Assembly (NCBI GenBank): GCA_011523115.1
Contig: WTHO01000175.1
Coordinates: forward strand, 1 to 20,674
Source of the DNA: Halieaceae bacterium
GTDB lineage: Bacteria; Pseudomonadota; Gammaproteobacteria; Pseudomonadales; Halieaceae
Length of the DNA: 20,674 nt
Direction: 5' to 3'
Each line of letters starts with the position of its first letter. The stretch's first letter is position 1. This document shows, one piece after another, positions 15,518-20,674 of this stretch. Below the pieces are notes generated by a model. The model did not search any database, was not told the DNA's origin, and saw only the letters and a list, made by a program, of their open reading frames with translations. The position numbers and the translations under genes are program-made.

Positions 15518-16435
15518 TCAGGTACTTCGCACGGCACTTGATTCAATAAAAAAGACGCCTACCAATACCAATAGCACGCCCAGCCACTGGGTTGGGCCCA
15601 GCACCTCACCCGTCACGAAGTAGGCCATGAATGCGGTTGCGGGTGGGCCGACAGTGCTGATCAGTGATGCTCTGGCGGCGCCAATTCGTCTCACGCCTTC
15701 AGCGACGAGAAAGAGCGGCAGTACGGTAGAAACTACCACCAGACCAACGAGCGTCAGCCATGCGGTTTGGGAGAGATCGATATTCTGCCACCCAAACATC
15801 CACTGGTAATGACCGCTGAAGCCAATGGCCGCCGCAGTCATGGCAATGAGGGTAAACAACCCACTGCCAAGGCGCGGAGTGAGCTCGCCGCTGATCAGAA
15901 AATAGATCGCGATGCTCAGTGAGCAGAAGATAACCCACGCCATGCCCGCCCATTCAGTCGAGCTGAGCGTCGAGGAGAATGCACCGGTTACGAGAGCGAC
16001 GCCGGTCGACGTCATCAGCAGTGCCAAAGTGATCCGCAAAGAGGGCGATTTCCTTGTAATGACTGAATTGATCAGCACGACGAATATTGGGTACGCAAAG
16101 AGCAACGGACGCTCGATACTCGCGTCGATGATTGTCAGGGCGTAGAAGTTGGCCAGCGCGCCAAGGTAATAGCACAACACACCGGCAAAAATGGCGAGTA
16201 AGACGTCACTTCGATCGAGCGTGATTCGCCCGTTTGGTTGACTATTTCTCCCGTGCAACCAAGCAAGTAGTGCGAATCCCGGAACCGCCATTACCGAGCG
16301 GATGGCCGCGACGTCGTGGAAGGTCAGCCCCAAGCTGTACAGCACCTTTGCGAAGAGTCCCTTTGCGGCTAGCAGGACTGCGCCAACAGCGACCAGTATG
16401 GCACCCGCTACGTCAATAGACCGGTCCTGATTCAG
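15518..16435 (-). CDS. EamA/DMT-family transporter, probable CTG start
   Basis: This is an inner-membrane drug/metabolite-type permease with a duplicated 5+5 helix EamA fold; hydrophobic helices run to the C-terminus (LGVLLVLVGVFFIESSA). The first standard start codon in frame is GTG at 16345 (275 residues), but that would remove the first membrane helix. Upstream, the frame stays open for 30 more codons and encodes VAGAILVAVGAVLLAAKGLFAKVLYSLG (helix 1, with the typical A-K-G-x-F-x-K landmark), up to a stop at 16439-16441. No ATG, GTG or TTG lies in that stretch. The best start is CTG at 16435-16433, 8 bases after GGGGGA (minus strand 16449-16444), overlapping the preceding gene's stop as CTGA; this gives 305 residues, a usual EamA length. 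It may move a substrate or product of the adjacent amidase. The start is an inference; the family is secure. Confidence 0.82.
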   Translation of the reverse strand: MNQDRSIDVAGAILVAVGAVLLAAKGLFAKVLYSLGLTFHDVAAIRSVMAVPGFALLAWLHGRNSQPNGRITLDRSDVLLAIFAGVLCYYLGALANFYALTIIDASIERPLLFAYPIFVVLINSVITRKSPSLRITLALLMTSTGVALVTGAFSSTLSSTEWAGMAWVIFCSLSIAIYFLISGELTPRLGSGLFTLIAMTAAAIGFSGHYQWMFGWQNIDLSQTAWLTLVGLVVVSTVLPLFLVAEGVRRIGAARASLISTVGPPATAFMAYFVTGEVLGPTQWLGVLLVLVGVFFIESSAVRST

Positions 16436-17115
16436 GGGCTACGTCCCCCGGGACTGATCTCAGTCAGCACTTCGTCGGTCGTAAGCACCCGCGCCCACAA
16501 CCTGCGCAGCATCGTGAGCGTGGCTTCCTGCATCTCGTCGCTGTCCGTACCGGTGGCGTCGCTGGTGACTACCACTCGATATTGCAGATCGCAGGCTTCC
16601 ATCGACGTCATTGCGACGCAGTTGTTGGTGGAGACGCCGGTGGAGACCACGGTGTCGACACCGAGCGCGCGCAGTGAGCTGTCGAGGGCCGTGGAGCGGA
16701 AAGCGCCTTGGGTGGTTTTATTGAGCACCAGATCACCGGTGCCCGGTTTCAGCGCGTCGACGATCTCGTGCTCCGGTTGACCCGCGATATTATTTGTTGC
16801 CTTGATGATCGGAGCGATGTGGCGGGGTGCATCGCTGGCATCTGCTGCATTGGCGCCATAGGTGATCCATATGATGTGCGCGCCGGCGTCTCTGAAGCCT
16901 GCGATCAACCGCTGTATGTTGGGAATCAGCAGGTTCTCGATTCGGTCGAATCGGTATTGCGCGGATTCGATGTTGCCTTGCTCGGCCAACAATTTGCCCA
17001 ATCCCATTTCGCGATTGCCTGTGGCGTTCTGCATATCAATGATCAGCAGCGCTGTGCGGCTGGGCTCCAGTGAGAACTGCTGACTGAACTTGTCGATAAA
17101 GCTCGGTTGGCTCAT
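16432..17115 (-). CDS. Isochorismatase-family cysteine hydrolase (amidase)
   Basis: The product has 227 residues from the ATG at 17115; an ATG at 17148 lies inside a palindrome and lacks a ribosome-binding site, whereas AAGGA lies 13 bases before 17115 (loosely spaced). Family enzymes hydrolyse amides (nicotinamidase, ureidoacrylate amidase, biuret hydrolase, maleamate amidase) or the vinyl ether of isochorismate. The amidase triad is present: Asp in LLIIDMQ (D27), Lys in LNKTTQGAF (K133) and Cys in GVSTNNCVAM (C166). The Cys makes an amidase more likely than a true isochorismatase, which has Gly there. It is divergent from a second, clearly different member of the same family and overlaps the EamA permease downstream by the CTGA junction. 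Substrate unknown. Confidence 0.9.
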   Translation of the reverse strand: MSQPSFIDKFSQQFSLEPSRTALLIIDMQNATGNREMGLGKLLAEQGNIESAQYRFDRIENLLIPNIQRLIAGFRDAGAHIIWITYGANAADASDAPRHIAPIIKATNNIAGQPEHEIVDALKPGTGDLVLNKTTQGAFRSTALDSSLRALGVDTVVSTGVSTNNCVAMTSMEACDLQYRVVVTSDATGTDSDEMQEATLTMLRRLWARVLTTDEVLTEISPGGRSP

Positions 17116-17135
17116 GGCGGGCTGGTCTTCCTTGA

Positions 17136-17149
17136 AATGTGCGTACATT
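17136..17149. promoter_or_regulatory. Near-perfect 14-bp palindrome between the two divergent amidase genes (putative operator)
   Basis: AATGT (17136-17140) and ACATT (17145-17149) flank GCGT, giving AATGTGCGTACATT, with mismatch only at the two symmetric positions around the central CG. It lies in the short gap (17116-17203) between two divergent cysteine hydrolase genes, where a shared repressor or activator site would be expected. Its role is inferred from position and symmetry only. Confidence 0.35.
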
Positions 17150-17203
17150 CTAAGTCATATTGCGTGGTCCGCGGGACGGGCATTAGCAAGGTGAGAACCC
17201 ATC

Positions 17204-17821
17204 ATGGACAAATTTTCGCAAGCCGGTTACGGCTCAAGGGACATCGGTTTTGGCGAACGGCTTGCGCTCGTCATGGTGGATTTTCAGAAGGGATTTACCG
17301 ACGCGAGTAACCCGCTGGGACGCAGTGATCATGTGCAAAGCGCGGTAGACAATACCGCAACGCTGCTTGCCGCTTGCAAGGCTAAGGGTATTCCCGCCGC
17401 GTCCTGCGCGGTGTCTTGGGGCGGGCCAGACGAGATGACTTACTGGAAGATTGATACCTTGTTCGATGGCAGTTTCTATCACGGCCATCCCTGCACTGAA
17501 CTTGACCCCCGCATCCGCGATGACGACTACGTCTTTCAGTTCATCAAAACGGCCCCTTCTATTTTTTATGAGACACCTCTCAAGCCTTGGCTGGTTAAGC
17601 ACTGCATCGATACGACGATTATCACCGGGTGCACGACATCGGGGTGTGTGCGCGCTTCGATCGTAGACAGTTTTTCGGCGGGCTTCAGGACCATCGTTCC
17701 TGCCGACTGTTGTGGAGACCAGGACGAGGAGGCTCATGCCAGTAACTTGCGCGACGTTGGGCGACGGTACGCCGACGTGGTCGACCTGCAGCAGGTGCTG
17801 GCACATATCAGTGCACTCTGA
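17204..17821 (+). CDS. Isochorismatase-family cysteine hydrolase, N-carbamoylsarcosine amidase-like
   Basis: The product has 205 residues; ATG at 17204 follows AAGGTGAG at about 9 bases. The catalytic triad is Asp in LVMVDFQKGF (D26), Lys in FQFIKTAPSIF (K115) and Cys in TTSGCVRAS (C148). The TSGCVRAS motif, the K-x-x-x-S-x-F pattern and the C-terminal GDQDEEAHASNLRDVGRRYADVV closely follow N-carbamoylsarcosine amidase and maleamate amidase relatives. Those cytosolic enzymes release ammonia (and CO2 from carbamoyl groups). Only about 60% of the length is recognisable in the divergent neighbour, so they are not a recent duplication. A serine-less alpha/beta-hydrolase gene follows 42 bases downstream with its own AGGAG. 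The exact substrate is not determined. Confidence 0.9.
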   Translation: MDKFSQAGYGSRDIGFGERLALVMVDFQKGFTDASNPLGRSDHVQSAVDNTATLLAACKAKGIPAASCAVSWGGPDEMTYWKIDTLFDGSFYHGHPCTELDPRIRDDDYVFQFIKTAPSIFYETPLKPWLVKHCIDTTIITGCTTSGCVRASIVDSFSAGFRTIVPADCCGDQDEEAHASNLRDVGRRYADVVDLQQVLAHISAL

Positions 17822-17863
17822 GCATGTTTCTTAACCCTTTTTAACCCTCCACAGGAGCCCGCT

Positions 17864-18667
17864 ATGCCAATTGCCCACATTAATGGTCACGATATGTACT
17901 ACGAGGTGCATGGTGACGGGCCGCCCGCCGTCTACATCGGCGGTTGGGATACGTTTTGTCACGGGCGAAGTCACTACCTTGCCCGCGGGATGACTGATCA
18001 ATACTCGACGGTCATTATCGACTATCGCGGCCTGGGCGAGTCGACGGACGACTATTCGGTGCCTGCCTCAACGCAGCTCTTTGCCGATGACATTATCGGC
18101 CTGTTAGACCACCTCAATATGAAGTCAGTGTACTTTGTGGGGTTGGTGGGTATCGGTGCCTGTATCGGACAATGGGTCGCGTTGAAGCGGCCTGATTTGG
18201 TGCGTTGTATGGTGAACATGGGTTGCTGGACCTGGGCCGATCCCATGCTGTCCGATCACCTGCAGGCTTTCGGCGACATTCACGAGCACGCGGGGTTTCA
18301 CGCCTTTCAGTCAATGGTGGCCTCTCTCTCGTTCAAGCCCGACTACTACAACGCCAACCGCGAGAAGCTGCTCGGTAGTGGCGGTGTATGGGGTGCGCTC
18401 GAGGGACGCATCCAAACGCACTTGCGCTTTGTGCAGGCCTGCCGCGGGCATGACATCCGCCCGCATCTGGGCGACATCGAAGCGCCAACGCTGGTCATAC
18501 ATGCCGGTGAAGACATTATCACCGGCCCCCGGACAACCAAGCCGCTTGAGGAAGGATTGCGGAATTCAGTTGGTGTCACCATGGCGGATGTGGCGCACGT
18601 GGTCGCAGGCAAAGAAGAAAAAATTGCCTTTTGCAAAATTTTGTTCGAATTTCTCGGTAGCCACTAG
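17864..18667 (+). CDS. Alpha/beta-hydrolase fold protein lacking the nucleophilic serine (RutD-like arrangement)
   Basis: The product has 267 residues, and AGGAG lies 6 bases before the ATG. The fold is clear: YEVHGDGPPAVYIGGW (oxyanion region), VIIDYRGLGES (55-60), LLDHLNMKSVYFVG, RPDLVRCMVNMG, the acid in LVIHAGED (D217) and the His in VAHVV (H245). At the nucleophile elbow, where G-x-S-x-G is expected, the sequence is GLVGIGAC (93-100), with no Ser; Val95 or Gly96 aligns with it and Cys100 is several residues too late. It follows an amidase gene, much as rutD follows rutB in pyrimidine degradation. RutD of E. coli, as I recall, also lacks a canonical Ser. A lyase, carbamate/aminoacrylate hydrolase or non-catalytic role is possible; the function is not known. 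Confidence 0.85.
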   Translation: MPIAHINGHDMYYEVHGDGPPAVYIGGWDTFCHGRSHYLARGMTDQYSTVIIDYRGLGESTDDYSVPASTQLFADDIIGLLDHLNMKSVYFVGLVGIGACIGQWVALKRPDLVRCMVNMGCWTWADPMLSDHLQAFGDIHEHAGFHAFQSMVASLSFKPDYYNANREKLLGSGGVWGALEGRIQTHLRFVQACRGHDIRPHLGDIEAPTLVIHAGEDIITGPRTTKPLEEGLRNSVGVTMADVAHVVAGKEEKIAFCKILFEFLGSH

Positions 18668-18673
18668 CCTTAT

Positions 18674-18694
18674 AGAACTACATAGACCAGTTCT
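18674..18694. other. Inverted repeat between convergent genes
   Basis: AGAACT (18674-18679) and AGTTCT (18689-18694) form a perfect 6-bp stem with a 9-base loop, just after the alpha/beta-hydrolase stop. There is no T-tract. It may contribute to transcript ending together with the hairpin at 18714-18726. Confidence 0.3.
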
Positions 18695-18713
18695 CGGAGT
18701 TCAGCGTGGCTCG

Positions 18714-18726
18714 GCGGCTTCGCCGC
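18714..18726. other. Compact GC hairpin between convergent genes, possible weak terminator
   Basis: GCGGC (18714-18718), loop TTC, GCCGC (18722-18726) form a tight hairpin just before the end of the CoA-transferase gene (stop at 18733). Neither strand has a following T-run, so intrinsic termination is uncertain. Confidence 0.3.
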
Positions 18727-18732
18727 TATGAC

Positions 18733-19917
18733 TCAGATGACGCCCCGGGCAGCGAGATCCTCGAGGTTGTCAACGCCCAGCTCTCCACCGAGGATAGCGG
18801 CGTTGTCAGCGCCCAGGCCAGCACCACAGTCTGTGGACAGTCTGTGGTTGTCGACTTTGATGGGATTGCTAAGGCCGCGGTACTCGCCGAATTCTCGATG
18901 CTCCAGTGTTTGCATCATGCCGATAGAGGCCACAAAGGGATTGTCCAAAGCGCTGGGTAAATCATAGACGGGTGCCACCGGGATATAGGTTTGCAGTAAC
19001 GCAAACCAGTGATCTGTGCCCTCGGTCTGAAAGATCCCGTCGAGCACCTCTGTCAGGGCGTCACGATGTTCTGCCCGCGCCGCCATGGAGTTGAACCGCG
19101 GGTCGTGGGTCAACTCGTCGTGTCCGGTACGTTCCAGTAACAACCCCCAGAACTTATCCGTCATACACATGATAAATATCCAACCATCCCGAGTTTTGTA
19201 GAGCTGCACTGGTGTGTTGTAGGGGTGCGCCGAGCGCGCAACCCGACCGGTTTCAACACCGTGATTTAAGTACCAGGTGCCGGGGTAGGTCAGCTGATGC
19301 AATGCCACGTCAAACAGGCTTACATCCACATCACGCCCTCCCTGTGTCCCCCGAGCCAGCAAAGCGGATACGCAACCCAGCGCGGCCACCACGCCGGTCA
19401 TAAAGTCGATCATGGAGAGACCAAAGCGGGAGGGCGGAGTGCCGGGCTCACCCGTTACCGACAAAAAGCCGCACTCGGCTTGCATGAGGTAGTCATAGCC
19501 TGGCCAGTCAGCGCGGTCATTGTCCCGTCCATAAGCCGAAATATGGGTGCAAACGATATCCGCTTTGACCGCTTTCAGCGCGTCGTAATCCAGCCCCATT
19601 TTTGCGGGCTGACTGCCACGGAGATTGTTCCAGACCACATCACTCGTTCTCACAAGATCATGAAACAGCGCGCGACCCTCGTCACTCTTCAGGTTCAACG
19701 TGACGCTCTTCTTCGCCAGATTGAACGCCTGAAAATAGGCACTGTCATCGCTGGCAAGCGTTGTGGAACCAGACTGTCTCGAAGGATCACCGCCAGTCGC
19801 CCGATTCTCGATCTTGATCACTTCCGCTCCCAGCTCGGCCAGATACATAGACCCATAAGGGCCCGCACCAAATTGCTCAATGGCCAGTACACGAATGCCA
19901 GCGAGGGGTTTTAGCAT
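18733..19917 (-). CDS. Family III CoA-transferase (CaiB/BaiF)
   Basis: The product has 394 residues, normal for the family. These cytosolic dimers move CoA between carboxylic acids, through a glutamyl/aspartyl-CoA mixed anhydride on an Asp. Visible features: the N-terminal LAGIRVLAIEQFGAGPYGSMYLAELGAEVIKIE (L-x-G-x-R-V-L and GAEVIKIE landmarks); FNLAKKSVTLNLKSDEGRALFHDLV; DVVWNNLRGSQPAKMGLDY; SAYG; the catalytic Asp in GLSMIDFMTGV (D171); and VSLFDVALHQL. ATG at 19917 follows GGAG at 7 bases; the GGAG lies in the loop of a small hairpin. The gene is divergent from a hydantoinase gene. It probably activates a carboxylate from the pathway for CoA-linked breakdown; the acid is unknown. Confidence 0.92.
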   Translation of the reverse strand: MLKPLAGIRVLAIEQFGAGPYGSMYLAELGAEVIKIENRATGGDPSRQSGSTTLASDDSAYFQAFNLAKKSVTLNLKSDEGRALFHDLVRTSDVVWNNLRGSQPAKMGLDYDALKAVKADIVCTHISAYGRDNDRADWPGYDYLMQAECGFLSVTGEPGTPPSRFGLSMIDFMTGVVAALGCVSALLARGTQGGRDVDVSLFDVALHQLTYPGTWYLNHGVETGRVARSAHPYNTPVQLYKTRDGWIFIMCMTDKFWGLLLERTGHDELTHDPRFNSMAARAEHRDALTEVLDGIFQTEGTDHWFALLQTYIPVAPVYDLPSALDNPFVASIGMMQTLEHREFGEYRGLSNPIKVDNHRLSTDCGAGLGADNAAILGGELGVDNLEDLAARGVI

Positions 19918-20118
19918 GGGTCTGCTCCAGACAGTGATGTGGGAAAACGGATGATACCTTGCACCTCTGTGCAGATTGGTGCATCGTTGGAAGGAAACCG
20001 AAATTGTAGCAAATGTCCGGTCAATTGTTTTTTTTAAGGTGGGTTGCCACCGCAGTTGATCGGAGAGACGCAGCTCGCGGTGAGATCACAACAAGATCCA
20101 TAACAAGGGGAGGCCAAC
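19918..20118. promoter_or_regulatory. Divergent control region between CoA-transferase and HyuA genes
   Basis: The 201-base gap has several structured elements. GTCTG-CTC-CAGAC (19920-19932) is a 5-bp hairpin enclosing the CoA-transferase ribosome-binding site on the minus strand. TGCACC (19960-19965) and GGTGCA (19978-19983) are perfect inverted arms 12 bases apart, a reasonable operator geometry. A run of eight T lies at 20028-20035. GGTGG-GTTG-CCACC (20038-20051) is a second hairpin, probably in the HyuA leader. AAGGGGAGG at 20105-20113 is a strong ribosome-binding site 5 bases before the HyuA ATG. No promoter boxes are convincing. Confidence 0.4.
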
Positions 20119-20674
20119 ATGCCTTATCGTCTTGGTGTCGACGTCGGCGGCACATTTACCGACCTGATTCTCGTTGATGAGAAATCGGGTGCCATTCACA
20201 CAGCGAAAGTCCCCAGCACACCTGCTGATTCCTCTATCGGGGTAATGAACGGTGTCGCAAAGGTTTGCGACAACGCCGGCGTGGATCCCTCTGAAATCGC
20301 GCAGGTGATGCACGGCACCACGGTCGCGACGAATACGGTCCTGACCGGAACCGGGGCTAAAGTCGGATTGGTGACGACTAAGGGCTACAAGCAAGTACTG
20401 CAGATCGCTCGCTCTTATGTGCCTGGTGGTCTGGGTGGATGGGTGATTTATAACAAGAGTCAACCACTGGCCCCGCTATCGTGCACGATCGAGGCGGACG
20501 AGCGGATGAGCGCTGACGGCTCAGTGGTGCGGAAATTGAACAAGAGCGCACTGACCAAAGAGTTGAAACGGCTCAAGAAAGAAAACATCGAGGCGTTGAC
20601 GATCTCGCTGGTGAATTCTTACGCCAATCCAGCCCACGAAAAGGAAGTCGAGAAAATCGCCAAGCAGGTGCTAC
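20119..20674 (+). CDS. Hydantoinase/oxoprolinase A subunit (HyuA), N-terminal part (3' end outside window)
   Basis: It starts at ATG 20119 with AAGGGGAGG 5 bases upstream; 185 codons are visible and remain open to the window edge. The N-terminus YRLGVDVGGTFTDLILVD carries the ASKHA-type phosphate-binding DVGGT motif. MHGTTVATNTVLTGTGAKVGLVTTKGYKQVLQI (short landmark HGTTVATN) and the later LVNSYANPAHE are standard for the Hydant_A_N domain of HyuA, N-methylhydantoinase and acetone carboxylase beta-type subunits. Such enzymes open cyclic amides or carboxylate ketones with ATP, normally with a HyuB partner encoded next. Whether the partner is present lies outside the window. The divergent CoA-transferase probably shares regulation. 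Family is secure; the exact reaction is open. Confidence 0.93.
   Translation, partial: MPYRLGVDVGGTFTDLILVDEKSGAIHTAKVPSTPADSSIGVMNGVAKVCDNAGVDPSEIAQVMHGTTVATNTVLTGTGAKVGLVTTKGYKQVLQIARSYVPGGLGGWVIYNKSQPLAPLSCTIEADERMSADGSVVRKLNKSALTKELKRLKKENIEALTISLVNSYANPAHEKEVEKIAKQVL

Noticed and set aside
16432..17821. The two cysteine hydrolases as a recent gene duplication
   Set aside because: Beyond the triad motifs their sequences and lengths differ widely, and their closest recognisable relatives differ.
18149..18166. Cys100 of the alpha/beta-hydrolase as a Cys nucleophile in G-A-C-I-G
   Set aside because: The spacing to the following helix and the R-P-D-L-V landmark is about four residues too short compared with normal nucleophile elbows, so Cys100 does not align with the nucleophile.
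20002..20035. AATTG/CAATT arms followed by eight T, resembling a terminator or attenuator before HyuA
   Set aside because: The stem would be five mostly A-T pairs with a 15-base loop, too weak for an intrinsic terminator; kept only as part of the intergenic description.
1..20674. CRISPR arrays, insertion sequences, prophage, tRNA or rRNA genes
   Set aside because: No direct-repeat arrays, transposase or integrase motifs, or RNA gene signatures were seen; apart from short gaps the window is filled by catabolic and transport genes.

Overview
The window is a stretch of bacterial chromosome, about 20.7 kb, packed with small-molecule catabolism genes. Most likely it comes from a proteobacterium: AGGAG-type ribosome-binding sites, several GTG/TTG starts, 1-4 base gene overlaps, moderately high GC, and a gene mix (CaiB/BaiF, MmgE/PrpD, GMC, TauD, HyuA) common in marine gamma- and alphaproteobacteria. 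The sequence alone does not settle the lineage. I recognise 19 protein genes, the first and last cut by the window edges. I see no rRNA, tRNA, CRISPR array, insertion sequence or phage gene, and no transcriptional regulator.

Layout. (1) 3-554: C-terminal end of an HpaB-type flavin-dependent monooxygenase. (2) 601-1446, minus: TauD/TfdA-type Fe(II)/2-oxoglutarate dioxygenase, divergent from (3) 1570-2454, a class-IV aminotransferase, which converges on (4) 2512-3897, minus, a class-III aminotransferase. (5) 4053-5576, plus: a bicupin protein followed by a VOC/glyoxalase-fold protein, ending at a likely terminator. (6) 12569 down to 5667, minus: a tight five-gene operon, ordered lipoprotein substrate-binding protein, DppB-like permease, DppC-like permease, double-ATPase, GMC flavin alcohol oxidoreductase. 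(7) 12710-15495, plus, divergent from that operon: an FAD dehydrogenase of the fumarate-reductase/tricarballylate-dehydrogenase superfamily, coupled by an ATGA overlap to an MmgE/PrpD protein. (8) 17115 down to 15518, minus: an isochorismatase-type cysteine hydrolase overlapping a DMT/EamA permease that probably starts at CTG. (9) 17204-18667, plus: a second cysteine hydrolase resembling N-carbamoylsarcosine amidase, then an alpha/beta-hydrolase without a nucleophilic serine. (10) 19917 down to 18733, minus: CaiB/BaiF CoA-transferase, divergent from (11) 20119-end, the start of a HyuA hydantoinase/oxoprolinase subunit.

How it may work together (inference): a peptide/opine-class ABC importer is coupled to an alcohol oxidoreductase, and around it lie two transaminases, two amidases, a hydantoinase, two oxygenases, a flavin dehydrogenase with a PrpD-type lyase, and a CoA-transferase. 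This is the toolkit expected for taking up an amide/amine-bearing organic compound, removing nitrogen, and passing the carbon skeleton to central metabolism. The substrate cannot be named from sequence. The most unusual details are the one-sided degeneration of the fused ABC ATPase, the serine-less alpha/beta-hydrolase beside an amidase (reminiscent of RutB/RutD), and the likely CTG start of the EamA permease.
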